Below are positions 15,481-22,757 of a DNA stretch of 64,000 bases, piece by piece (positions within the stretch are counted from its first letter, which is position 1; the number at the start of each line of letters is the position of its first letter). The stretch comes from a virus. The stretch is taken from the IMG/VR virus record IMGVR_UViG_3300037502_003155, positions 1-64,000 of that record; one strand, 5' to 3'. Under the pieces are notes generated by a model. It saw nothing but the letters and a program-made list of their open reading frames with translations, was not told the DNA's origin and did no database searches. Both the position numbers and the translations under genes were made by a program.

Positions 15481-16281
15481 ATGAGCGACGATATTGTTTT
15501 GCATGAAGGGGCCGGAGTATCCGGCGGGCTTCAGATCCGCACCATGGACGACCTTAGCCGAGTGGCCAAAATGTTGGCTATGTCCAAGTTTTTCAGCGAT
15601 GCCGCTGACGCTGCTCAGTGTGGCGTCAAGGTGCTGGCAGGTGCCGAGATGGGCTTTGGTGCCTTTGCCTCGATGACGGGCATCAACATCATCAAGGGGA
15701 AGCCCAGCATCGGGGCTAACCTGATGGCGGCGGCGGTGAAGCGCCACCCTAATTACAACTATCGGGTTTTGGAGCATACCCCCGAAGTGTGCCGCATTGC
15801 ATTCTATGAACGTTGGGACGGCAAGTTGGAGCAGGTAGGGGTAAGCGAATTTACCCTAGCTGACGCCAAAAAAGCAGGCACTCAAAATCTAGAAAAGTTT
15901 GCCCGCAACATGCTTTTTGCCCGCGCCATGAGCAACGGTGTGCGGTGGTATTGCCCCGATGTGTTTGACTCCCCCGTGTACACCCCTGAGGAGTTAGGGG
16001 CCAATGTAGACGGAGAGGGCAATTATGTAGATGTGCAGGTATTGGAACCGGAAACGGCCCCGACGCCCCTGCGAGTGGCAGAGAACCACCTCGAGGAGCA
16101 GGTGGCCGAAATCATCCGCTACGGCATGGAGAACGGGCTAGAGGTAGACCGAATCCGCGCACTATGCCGCAAGAGCAACCTGCCCGACACCAAAACGGGC
16201 TACACCAACTCCGCCCAGGTAACGACCCTGGCGCAACTGATTGAAGACGAAATTAACCTAGCCACCACGGAGGCCGCTTAA
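15481..16281 (+). CDS. recT: RecT-family single-strand annealing protein
   Basis: A 266-aa protein with the RecT-like core: IKGKPSIGANLMAAAVKRHPNYNYRVLEH, then FARNMLFARAMSNGVRWYCPDVFDSPVYTPEELG, matching phage RecT proteins of cyanobacterial genomes. It anneals complementary strands in phage recombination; SSB and an exonuclease follow directly. The start codon overlaps a 9-codon upstream ORF (ATG 15454, ATGA overlap) that may couple its translation. Confidence 0.8.
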   Translation: MSDDIVLHEGAGVSGGLQIRTMDDLSRVAKMLAMSKFFSDAADAAQCGVKVLAGAEMGFGAFASMTGINIIKGKPSIGANLMAAAVKRHPNYNYRVLEHTPEVCRIAFYERWDGKLEQVGVSEFTLADAKKAGTQNLEKFARNMLFARAMSNGVRWYCPDVFDSPVYTPEELGANVDGEGNYVDVQVLEPETAPTPLRVAENHLEEQVAEIIRYGMENGLEVDRIRALCRKSNLPDTKTGYTNSAQVTTLAQLIEDEINLATTEAA

Positions 16282-16283
16282 CC

Positions 16284-16679
16284 ATGCCCGCAGAAGCTAC
16301 TAACTACAACAGTGTTCAATTGATCGGCAACCTGGGGGCAGACCCCGAGGTTAAATTCTTCGACTCTGGCTCCCGTGTTGCAGAATGCCGAATTGCCGTT
16401 TATGCGGGGAAAGACAAGTCTACGGGAGAGAATAAGCCCTCGATGTGGTTCACGGTCAAGGCTTGGAATGCCTGCGCCGATGACTTGATGGACTTACGCA
16501 AGGGGGATCGACTCCAAGTAGTTGAGGGGCAACTTTCCCAGGACGCTTGGCAAGATCGGGAAACCGGAGCCAAGCGTAGCAAGGACTATGTGTTGGCCTG
16601 GAAAGTAGCCAAGGTTGAACGGCAACCACGGGAAGCCCAACCCGCCGCCGCTACCAACTACGACGACATCCCTTTCTAA
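16284..16679 (+). CDS. ssb: Single-stranded DNA-binding protein
   Basis: OB-fold SSB of 131 aa: NSVQLIGNLGADPEVKFFDSG, then MWFTVKAWNACADDL and GQLSQDAWQDRETG. The C-terminal acidic tip DDIPF is the protein-recruiting tail of bacterial SSBs, so it should bind host or phage repair enzymes. Two bases separate it from the RecT-like gene. Confidence 0.95.
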   Translation: MPAEATNYNSVQLIGNLGADPEVKFFDSGSRVAECRIAVYAGKDKSTGENKPSMWFTVKAWNACADDLMDLRKGDRLQVVEGQLSQDAWQDRETGAKRSKDYVLAWKVAKVERQPREAQPAAATNYDDIPF

Positions 16680-16701
16680 CCCCACACCCTAGCCCCACAC
16701 C

Positions 16702-16732
16702 AGCCCCGGCACTCGCTGGGGCTTTGCTGTTT
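16702..16732 (+). terminator. Terminator after ssb
   Basis: AGCCCC, loop, GGGGCT followed by a weak T-rich stretch (TTGCTGTTT). May only attenuate, because the exonuclease gene follows in the same direction. Confidence 0.55.
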
Positions 16733-16750
16733 ACCCAACCAAGGGACACT

Positions 16751-17434
16751 ATGCTAGTCGCGATTGTTGACGTTGAAACCACAGGATTGAACCCCGAAAC
16801 CGATGCAGTGATTGAGGTTGCCGCCATCCTGTATAGCACTGAACACCGAGCCATCTTGCAGCAGGCTTCTACGCTGTTGCCCGTGGCGGCGAACCCTGCC
16901 GAGACGGTGAATGGAATATCTCTGGACATGGTTAATGCAAGCAACAACCATGCCTGGGACTCCCAAGATTCGATCACGGATGCCATCGTTGAAATGATGG
17001 AGGATAGCGCCTACATTGTTGCCTTCAATTCTGATTTTGATCAGTCGTTCATTGAAACCATGGGCGACACGGCTTGGCAAGTAGAAACACCCTGGGCAGA
17101 CGCCGCTGCCATCACCTACCCCCGTATGGGCCACAAGCGCGATCTGGTGAACATTGCCCTCGCCAACGGTATCCCCATTGTCAATGCCCACCGGGCCTTA
17201 GACGATTGCAGAATCCTTGCTGAGCTACTGAGCAAGGTGCCTGACCTGGATGAGCAGCTAGCTAGAGCGGCACGGTCTAAGGCGACGGTTAAGGCGCTGG
17301 TGAGCTACAACCAAAGAGACCTCGCCAAGGCGGCTGGCTTTATATGGGATGCCATTGTACCCCGTGCATGGGCTAAACGGATGCCCCTTGAGGATGCGGA
17401 AGCACTGCCCTTCCCCGTGGAGGTGGTAGGCTAA
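16751..17434 (+). CDS. DEDDh 3'-5' exonuclease (DnaQ-like)
   Basis: ATG at 16751 follows the CCAACCAAGGGACA leader. All four exonuclease motifs are visible: VDVETTG near residue 8 (D, E), NGIS near 58, FNSDFD near 96 (D), and HRALDDCR near 150 (H, D). The C-terminal 60 residues are an extra helical segment. Probably processes ends for the RecT-like annealing protein, since no RecE/lambda Exo-type enzyme is visible; proofreading is the alternative. Confidence 0.88.
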   Translation: MLVAIVDVETTGLNPETDAVIEVAAILYSTEHRAILQQASTLLPVAANPAETVNGISLDMVNASNNHAWDSQDSITDAIVEMMEDSAYIVAFNSDFDQSFIETMGDTAWQVETPWADAAAITYPRMGHKRDLVNIALANGIPIVNAHRALDDCRILAELLSKVPDLDEQLARAARSKATVKALVSYNQRDLAKAAGFIWDAIVPRAWAKRMPLEDAEALPFPVEVVG

Positions 17435-17459
17435 GCCCAACAACAACCACACACAATAA

Positions 17460-17493
17460 ACCCCCAGTACCGCAAGGCGCTGGGGGCTTTTTG
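17460..17493 (+). terminator. Terminator ending the recombination operon
   Basis: CCCCCAG, 13-nt loop, CTGGGGG followed by CTTTTTG. Strong rightward Rho-independent signal directly after the exonuclease gene. Confidence 0.85.
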
Positions 17494-17511
17494 TTGGGGT
17501 GGGGTTAGGGT

Positions 17512-17610
17512 TCAAAAACTGTTACTGGGAATGCGCCTCTTCCTGGTTTGTGGCAAAAATGAAGCCGTGCCATCCTCATGCATATCAAAAACTTCCGGCA
17601 AATCATCCAT
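17512..17610 (-). CDS. Small protein, 32 aa
   Basis: ATG at 17610 has AGGAGG eight bases upstream and overlaps the preceding stop as TGATG. The peptide is acidic then basic (MDDLPEVFDMHEDG..., TRKRRIPSNSF). The strong ribosome site and coupling support a real gene. Confidence 0.55.
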   Translation of the reverse strand: MDDLPEVFDMHEDGTASFLPQTRKRRIPSNSF

Positions 17611-17783
17611 CACCCAACCCTCCTAGGATCAATCGTTTTTATCTCATCCTTAACCCCCAACCGCCGCCACTTGGCCCGCTCCAATGCCGCCGCCTTTTGG
17701 CTATAACCCTCGGCGGTAACATGGCCATCGGGCGAAACCATCACCACCCGGAACACGTCGCCTAGTTCCGTTGCTAGGGCCAT
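17610..17783 (-). CDS. Small protein, 57 aa
   Basis: Frame MALATELGDVFRVVMVSPDGHVTAEGYSQKAAALERAKWRRLGVKDE..., a compact beta-alpha pattern. Coupled to the 32-aa gene by a TGATG overlap. The start at 17783 has no clear ribosome site; the frame is open further upstream without ATG. Confidence 0.45.
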   Translation of the reverse strand: MALATELGDVFRVVMVSPDGHVTAEGYSQKAAALERAKWRRLGVKDEIKTIDPRRVG

Positions 17784-17824
17784 GAGTGCCTGGGCCGCAT
17801 CATCGCCTAGGTGTCGGGTGTTCA

Positions 17825-17861
17825 GCCCCGCTTGGGCCTCAGAAACGCAGGCGGGGTTTTT
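17825..17861 (+). terminator. Second rightward terminator
   Basis: GCCCCGC ... GCGGGG followed by TTTTT on the plus strand. It backs up the 17460 terminator and protects the leftward genes from read-through. Confidence 0.55.
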
Positions 17862-17897
17862 ACGTGCCTGGGTTAGTCCCCTCCCCAGGGCTTCTAT

Positions 17898-18476
17898 CTA
17901 GGCTAGTGCGGCGATCATCTCGGCTTTGGATAGGTGGCGACCTTGCCCGTGGGCATTCCGCCATTTCACCCCAGCGGCCTGGCAACGGCAGCGCAATTCG
18001 GCACTGGTCACGGGCTTGGGTGCCTCCACCTTGACCACAGCGACGGCCACGGGTTGGCTGATGGTAGCGGCCATGTCGGGGTAGTGCTGGTTGGTGGCAG
18101 GGCTGAAGGGGTCAGATTCGACCATTTTCCCGGCGTCGGGAATATGGTCGGCGGGGAGGCAGGCGGCAACCTCCAGCCGTTCGGGCAAGCTCGGCAGGTC
18201 GTCCTCGAGGGCGATGGCGGGAAGCTGCTGGGCAGCGATGAACCATTCCCAGGCTGCGCGGGTCAGCATCCCGGCCCCGATGGCGTAGCACATCACCACG
18301 CCGATGATGGTGCCGATGTCCTCGTAGCGGCGGACGGCTTCAGGGCCGATAAAGGTGTTGACGTACCAGTGATAGGTGGCCTCGGTCTTGGCGGTGGCGA
18401 CTTCAGAGAACTGATACCAGCGCTCGGCGGCGAGGGCGATATTGTCGATAGCGTTAATAGGTGCGGCGTAAGTCAT
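17898..18476 (-). CDS. Hypothetical protein with hydrophobic segment and SAP-like C-terminus
   Basis: ATG at 18476 chosen; the longer frame extends through a GC-rich stretch without ribosome site. 192 aa: a helical N-terminus (AIDNIALAAERWYQFSEVA), a hydrophobic stretch (IGTIIGVVMCYAIGAGMLT), a variable linker, and a C-terminal SAEL...AAGVKWRNAHGQGRHLSKAEMIAAL that resembles a SAP/Rho-N-like nucleic-acid-binding helix pair. Family not identified. Confidence 0.6.
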   Translation of the reverse strand: MTYAAPINAIDNIALAAERWYQFSEVATAKTEATYHWYVNTFIGPEAVRRYEDIGTIIGVVMCYAIGAGMLTRAAWEWFIAAQQLPAIALEDDLPSLPERLEVAACLPADHIPDAGKMVESDPFSPATNQHYPDMAATISQPVAVAVVKVEAPKPVTSAELRCRCQAAGVKWRNAHGQGRHLSKAEMIAALA

Positions 18477-18700
18477 CGATTTCAAAGCTCCAAAATCTTG
18501 TGGTGAGGTGGCCCCTGTAGCGGTGGGGCCTACCTTATTGGCGTGGCTGCTGCTATTCCAGCCTGTCACCCATGCAACGCTTGGGGGGCGTTCCCGCTGC
18601 TGTTCCGGGACTGTCACCCTATTTGTATTCCGCCGGGGGGCGGCTGGTAGGCCGTGTTGCCTGCCGATGTAATAACAATAACTGCCCCCCGGTTATCCTG

Positions 18701-18889
18701 TCAACCCTTTTCTGAAATTTTTTTCAAAACCAGAACTTCGCCCTTGGCAATAGCGTCCAAAAGCTTGCTAACGCTAGGGCGTGAATTGTAGGTATAGCCT
18801 AGGGTCTGGGCGATATTGGCAAGGGCCAAAGGCGTATCGGTATCTACTCTGGGCTTAATGGTTGTGCGATTTTCTTTGCGGCGGGGCAT
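18701..18889 (-). CDS. Small regulator-like protein, 62 aa
   Basis: Basic start MPRRKENRTTIKPRVDTDTPLALANIAQTLGYTYNSRPSVSKLLDAIAKGEVLVL. The SVSKLLDAIAKGEV helix pattern is common in short cyanobacterial plasmid/phage regulators. It is divergent from the 18939 gene, so the 18890-18938 gap is likely its control region. Confidence 0.6.
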   Translation of the reverse strand: MPRRKENRTTIKPRVDTDTPLALANIAQTLGYTYNSRPSVSKLLDAIAKGEVLVLKKISEKG

Positions 18890-18938
18890 GGCGAGAATAC
18901 GTTAAACTGTACCCCAGTTATAGCAGAGAGGACGCCCA

Positions 18939-19091
18939 ATGAGAACCCGTAAGGAACGCGCCACTGATCTCGCCACCATGCAGCAGACGGTGGCAGAAGC
19001 CCAGGCCCAAGCCGATGCTATGCAGCGCAAGATGGAGCAGCAGCTACGAGAATTGGGGGACGCCAAGGCCATGATCGAGGAGTGCTGGTAG
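18939..19091 (+). CDS. Small coiled-coil protein, 50 aa
   Basis: ATG at 18939 follows AGAGAGGACGCCC, an adequate ribosome site. MRTRKERATDLATMQQTVAEAQAQADAMQRKMEQQLRELGDAKA... is a near-continuous amphipathic helix. A bidirectional terminator follows. Confidence 0.5.
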   Translation: MRTRKERATDLATMQQTVAEAQAQADAMQRKMEQQLRELGDAKAMIEECW

Positions 19092-19114
19092 CCTACGCAT
19101 AGCTCCAACAACAA

Positions 19115-19146
19115 AACCCCCGGCACCACACGGCACCGGGGGTTTG
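19115..19146. terminator. Bidirectional terminator between convergent genes
   Basis: AACCCCCGG ... CCGGGGGTT hairpin with T-rich flanks on both strands, between a rightward and a leftward gene. Confidence 0.7.
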
Positions 19147-19148
19147 TG

Positions 19149-19301
19149 TTAGTCATCTTCCAGAGTCTCCCAAGACAGCTTCTCAGCGTAAGCTTTGACT
19201 TGGGCCACGATACGCTTTGGGACTCGCATCGTGGTGAGAAGTTCACCTGGGGGGTAGGGTGAGTGGCCTCGCCCACCCCGGCTGTAGTCGCGGCCCTTTA
19301 T
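19149..19301 (-). CDS. Small cyanobacterial-type protein (start uncertain)
   Basis: The frame reads KGRDYSRGGRGHSPYPPGE then MRVPKRIVAQVKAYAEKL, a pattern I associate with short cyanobacterial proteins of unknown function. No ATG/GTG/TTG precedes GRDYSR in frame; an ATA at 19301, four bases inside the Csx3-like stop region, or the internal ATG at 19226 are the only options. May be a truncated or atypically started gene. Confidence 0.4.
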   Translation of the reverse strand: MKGRDYSRGGRGHSPYPPGELLTTMRVPKRIVAQVKAYAEKLSWETLEDD

Positions 19302-19603
19302 GCGGGCACTTTTGGGATTTCTACCACAGTCCCCACGGGGGGGGCGGTGCGGCTGTGGCGGGAAGTGACGACAGCACCGCCTAGACGAGGGTCGAAGGTG
19401 CCGACCCATTGAGTGGTGTGGTAATGATGGGCAAGGGCGGCGTAGAGCCACACAGGCCCACGTCCAGAGATGACTACGCCTTTGGTGCCGTCCACGTCGG
19501 GCGGGTTGAGGGTAGCAAGGTCTGCGGGTTCGCAGACCCCGCCGGGGATCTCGAACTCAAGCAGGGTCGCCCCTGCGAAGGGAGTGGTAGTGAACTGAAT
19601 CAT
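19298..19603 (-). CDS. Csx3/Crn3-type ring nuclease-like protein
   Basis: Csx3 (Crn3) proteins degrade cyclic tetra-adenylate, the alarm messenger of type III CRISPR systems. The 101-aa protein carries the family blocks: EFEIPGGVCEPADL, DVDGTKGVVISGRGPVWLY near residues 36-54, LAHHYHTTQWVGTFDPRLGGAVV near 56-80, and SRHS. The His pair and DPRLG, known to matter in Csx3, are present. ATG at 19603 has AGGAGG four bases upstream. No cas gene or array lies nearby, so it may act as a phage anti-CRISPR (inference). The AAA domain often fused to cyanobacterial Csx3 is absent. Confidence 0.85.
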   Translation of the reverse strand: MIQFTTTPFAGATLLEFEIPGGVCEPADLATLNPPDVDGTKGVVISGRGPVWLYAALAHHYHTTQWVGTFDPRLGGAVVTSRHSRTAPPVGTVVEIPKVPA

Positions 19604-19665
19604 GCTGCCTCCTTGGGCTGGTTGGGTGTGCAGGGCTTTACCTGCGGGGCTTGAGAGCGGTGACA

Positions 19666-20133
19666 TTAACGACGCTTGACGGGCCGGGGCTTGCCACTGG
19701 GGAGCGACTTGAACTCAGCCCCGACCCATTGGCCGAGTTCGTCCAGCACCCACTGAGGGATCGGGATAGGTTCCCCTTTGTAGGCCGCTTTTGTGCGACC
19801 CAAGGCAGGGTTCCGGCGGCGGATAAATCCGCGCTCCAGAGTTTTTTGGGTTTTGTCCTCAATGACCGCGACCATTTTCGCGGGTACGCGAAAATCTTTG
19901 TAAACATTTTCGTCAATAGACCATCTTTTCATGTCAATAAACAACCCGTCTTTGATTACCCGGGTTTTTACTTGGTCTACTTCAACCAGATCGGTTTTTT
20001 TGCCGATCCGGATAAAAGTTTCCCAGTCCTCTCGACTAGGAACGACGGTGCCCTCAGCAAAGAACCATTCTGGGCCCCCATCCGAGGTTCCAGGCATAAA
20101 CCCCCGGTAATGTCTCAACGCATCAGTTGCCAT
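19666..20133 (-). CDS. Hypothetical protein, 155 aa
   Basis: Upstream neighbour of the Csx3-like gene in the same direction. Residues 20-110 alternate strands and helices (FAEGTVVPSREDWETFIRIGKKTDLVEVDQVKTRVIKDGLFIDMKRW); C-terminus basic (KPRPVKRR). No family recognised; possible co-functioning with Csx3 is only positional. Confidence 0.6.
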   Translation of the reverse strand: MATDALRHYRGFMPGTSDGGPEWFFAEGTVVPSREDWETFIRIGKKTDLVEVDQVKTRVIKDGLFIDMKRWSIDENVYKDFRVPAKMVAVIEDKTQKTLERGFIRRRNPALGRTKAAYKGEPIPIPQWVLDELGQWVGAEFKSLPSGKPRPVKRR

Positions 20134-20151
20134 AGTCTTATCGCCGCCCCT

Positions 20152-20211
20152 CTTTTCGGCGCACCCTGCCCACCATGCAGGTTTCTTGGGGATAGTGTTG
20201 GTGGAATGCAG
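20152..20211. repeat. Duplicated leader, copy A
   Basis: CTTTTCGGCG, CACCCTGCCCACCATGCAGG, then TTGGGGAT and TTGGTGGAATG in order. Nearly the same string occurs at 20725-20777. Each copy lies just upstream of a leftward gene, so it is a repeated 5' region. Confidence 0.75.
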
Positions 20212-20244
20212 GGCTTTACCTGCTGAGCTTGAGATCGAGTGTGG

Positions 20245-20718
20245 CTATTCGTCCAAGGCGTCCAAGGCGTCCAAGACAATGTTAAACATTGCCTCAAACC
20301 GATACCACTCGGGCTCGGTCGTTGATTCGAAAGAAACGACATCTCCCGAATCGGAATCGACAAACCTCAGCAGCCAGTCCATCCACTCTGGGATAACCTG
20401 CCCGTAAGCAGGGTATCCGTGAATGGGAGCAACGGGGACGGAAACCCCGAAGACGGATTTGATGTAGCGGCGGTAGAAGTCTGGCCGCACATCGCAATGC
20501 GGGCCGTCTCCACCTCCGTAGCTGCGAGCTATGCCGAGAGCGGCATAGCCTACAATCACCTCCATCTCGTCGATGGAGTCACACCCTTCGTACTGAAGGA
20601 TGTGAACTTCCTCCCATTGGGAGGTGGAAGGGTCTTCCATGTAAGAGCGTTCGGTGCGCTCTTCAGAGACCACGCTGAAATACTGGTCTTGGCTCAAACG
20701 ACTGTTGTACGCAGGCAT
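20245..20718 (-). CDS. Hypothetical protein, 157 aa
   Basis: Begins MPAYNSRLSQDQYFSVVSEERTERSYMED; ends with a Phe-rich helix and a short direct repeat LDALDALDE encoded by repeated TCCAAGGCG units (about 20248-20272). Acidic, soluble. Not recognised. Confidence 0.55.
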   Translation of the reverse strand: MPAYNSRLSQDQYFSVVSEERTERSYMEDPSTSQWEEVHILQYEGCDSIDEMEVIVGYAALGIARSYGGGDGPHCDVRPDFYRRYIKSVFGVSVPVAPIHGYPAYGQVIPEWMDWLLRFVDSDSGDVVSFESTTEPEWYRFEAMFNIVLDALDALDE

Positions 20719-20724
20719 AATCTT

Positions 20725-20777
20725 TTCGGCGTACCCTGCCCACCATGCAGGTTTACTTGGGGATTTAGTTGGTGGAA
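20725..20777. repeat. Duplicated leader, copy B
   Basis: Second copy of the 20152-20211 repeat, before the 20245-20718 gene. A related piece containing GCAGGGCTTTACCTGC (stem-loop) occurs near 19627 and again near 20209. Confidence 0.75.
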
Positions 20778-20868
20778 TGGGGCACCGTGCAACTGCTGCA
20801 CTTTTGGCCGCTTGCTAGGGTTGTCGTGGCTGCTCCACCGTGCCCGGTTGCAGTAGCGCCCCTCTCGT

Positions 20869-20953
20869 GAACGCTAGCGGGACTCGAACCCACCATTTAA
20901 CTTGCCTAGGGCTGACATCCTGAGAACCCTGCCTTGCGGGCTGGTTCAGTGCC
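20869..20953 (-). ncRNA. Transcribed tRNA-like remnant
   Basis: Leftward strand carries a perfect T-arm (GTGGG TTCGAGT CCCGC, 20893-20877) followed by TAGCGTT, which can pair in 6 of 7 positions with GGCACTG at 20953-20947, making an 85-nt tRNA-sized unit. The D and anticodon arms do not fold into a standard cloverleaf. A promoter-like sequence lies immediately upstream. Could be a degenerate tRNA, an attachment-site remnant or a tRNA mimic. Confidence 0.35.
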
Positions 20954-20965
20954 CATGAACATAAC

Positions 20966-20992
20966 TGTATACGGTTTGTTTAATGTTGTCAA
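20966..20992 (-). promoter_or_regulatory. Promoter upstream of tRNA-like sequence
   Basis: TTGACA (20992-20987), 15-bp spacer, TATACA (20971-20966), giving a start near 20958, five bases before the tRNA-like acceptor strand. The spacer is short for sigma-70. Confidence 0.45.
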
Positions 20993-20999
20993 CGCCTTT

Positions 21000-22751
21000 T
21001 TATAAATCCAGTAGCAGGTGCCCCACATCATTTGGAATCTGGTATCGTGCTGGGCTACCCCCATCGCTCACCACAAAGCCGTCATCGGTGGCCATGCGGT
21101 CGAGGGTGAAGGCTACCTGGTCAGTGGTCAGTTTTTTGAGAGCTGTGGATTGTTGCCGGATCTCTGAGGCCAGCATGGGGGCGTTGGCCTTGTGCTCCAG
21201 GATGGCAAGAATGAGTTGCTTAACCTCGCTCATGGTTTCGGGGGTTACGGCCACCGCAACCTCAGGGAAAGTCCCCAATGTGTTGAGCGTGGGAATCTCA
21301 AGCTCTGGCGTTTGCCCCACGAACAACCGTGACGCATGAACGGCAAACGTGCGGTTCACTGCTGACTGACGACGTAGGGCAGTGTGATAGGTTTGAGCCG
21401 ATTCGCGCTCAGACTTTGCGCGGATCAGTGCATCGTCCGTGAGCACGTTGTCGATGGTTTTGGCGTTGCCCTCCATGGGCTTGCCTTCGTGGTCTTTGGT
21501 CGTTTTGCAGCCCAAAGCTAGGGTGCAAATGTTGTCGCGCAATCCGCTGGATAACGTGTTTTTGCCAGGGGAAAAGCTGATGTCTCCGAGCAAATGGCTT
21601 TGGTTTACCAAAATCATGTGCATATTTAGCTCACGGCCCGCCACGATAAGATCAAGAAAAACGGTGGTGATTAGCTTTTGCTCATCCTTCTCAAGCCAAG
21701 CCAGCTTGCCTTTGGCTAACATCCACTCATCGAAGACAAACCAGAGATGTTTTCCCACGGGTTGCCCTTGATTCAGCCGTCCTTTGCGCTTCGTTAGCTC
21801 AGTATTGATCTGGTTAAACAATTTCAGGTAATCGTTATCCGACTGCATAAACCGAGCGGCGGGCTTAAGGTTTGCCCAGTCAGATCCTTTAGGGTCAGCA
21901 ATGGTGATAAGGTGCCCCTGGTTGGCCAGATGGGTACAGAGATTCCGCAGCACCCAGGTTTTTCCGCTACCTGTAGTAGCAGCGATCAGAATGTGTATTT
22001 GGCTAGCCAGGTAGGGAACAAAGGCTTGTGGCAATTCGGCGGGTTGCCAGCCAGTAGATTCAGCTTCCATCGGGGGCGCTACAGCCTCTATGTGTTCCCA
22101 CGGCTCCGTCACCATGTCAGGGGTGCCCTGGGGGGCTTCTATGGGCTGGGTCGGCTGGTCAGTTCCTTCAACAGCCGAGGATGATTCTTGAGGCGAGGAT
22201 GATTCTTGAGGCTTCTGAAGCCATTGGAACGGGCCTAGTTCAGTCGGCACGCCCTTAGGCTCAATCCCCCAATCCTCTAGCAGTTGCTCTAGCCGTTGAA
22301 TGGGCAGCATGACGTTAGTGGGGTCGCTAGGGTCAATCCAGCAATAGACCTCTCCATATTTGGCCAAGGGGTGCTTGTCCTTGGGGCTAAACTCAATCCA
22401 GCCTGTATGGCCGAGCATCCCTTCAATGGCTCGGTTGATGGCGGCTACGTCGTAGCGTTTTTTAAGTTGTGCGCGAAGATCGTTGATGCTGGGATGCTTT
22501 GGGGTAGAGGCGCTCAAGATTTCCTGCAATTCATCCCCCTCTTCCTTAGGGCGAAACTTTTTGATTTCGTCCAAAAAATAAGCCCCCATACCAACAACCG
22601 CCGCAACACTGGCAATGGGCAGTGTTGCGGCGGTTGTATATAAAACAACGATACCCCCACCCACAACGATTGCCCTTTCTAGCAGCCCGCCGCTAGCTGG
22701 TTTAATGAGCGCGGGCTGTTTCTTTTTCGGGCTGATGGTGGTCAGGGTCAT
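21000..22751 (-). CDS. FtsK/HerA-like DNA translocase ATPase
   Basis: A 583-aa P-loop ATPase. N-terminal hydrophobic segments (residues about 27-65) should anchor it in the membrane; Walker A ATTGSGKTWVLRN near residue 265, Walker B LWFVFDEWM near 345, and a C-terminal winged-helix-like region (LAILEHKANAPMLASEIRQQS). FtsK/HerA proteins pump DNA in segregation, conjugation or packaging. With the two membrane proteins encoded just upstream it may form a membrane complex. It is not a terminase by motif. Confidence 0.82.
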   Translation of the reverse strand: MTLTTISPKKKQPALIKPASGGLLERAIVVGGGIVVLYTTAATLPIASVAAVVGMGAYFLDEIKKFRPKEEGDELQEILSASTPKHPSINDLRAQLKKRYDVAAINRAIEGMLGHTGWIEFSPKDKHPLAKYGEVYCWIDPSDPTNVMLPIQRLEQLLEDWGIEPKGVPTELGPFQWLQKPQESSSPQESSSAVEGTDQPTQPIEAPQGTPDMVTEPWEHIEAVAPPMEAESTGWQPAELPQAFVPYLASQIHILIAATTGSGKTWVLRNLCTHLANQGHLITIADPKGSDWANLKPAARFMQSDNDYLKLFNQINTELTKRKGRLNQGQPVGKHLWFVFDEWMLAKGKLAWLEKDEQKLITTVFLDLIVAGRELNMHMILVNQSHLLGDISFSPGKNTLSSGLRDNICTLALGCKTTKDHEGKPMEGNAKTIDNVLTDDALIRAKSERESAQTYHTALRRQSAVNRTFAVHASRLFVGQTPELEIPTLNTLGTFPEVAVAVTPETMSEVKQLILAILEHKANAPMLASEIRQQSTALKKLTTDQVAFTLDRMATDDGFVVSDGGSPARYQIPNDVGHLLLDL

Positions 22752-22757
22752 GGCTGA

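Noticed and set aside
16751-17191. Antisense ORFs over the exonuclease and many other genes
   Set aside because: They mirror strong coding frames, lack ribosome sites and show no family motifs.
19301-19451. Long leftward ORF extending the 19149 gene to 19451
   Set aside because: The upstream part is the Csx3-like gene read in another frame; only the KGRDYSRGG part looks protein-like.
21000-22751. Large terminase
   Set aside because: Motifs and N-terminal membrane segments fit FtsK/HerA ATPases; no terminase nuclease domain is visible.
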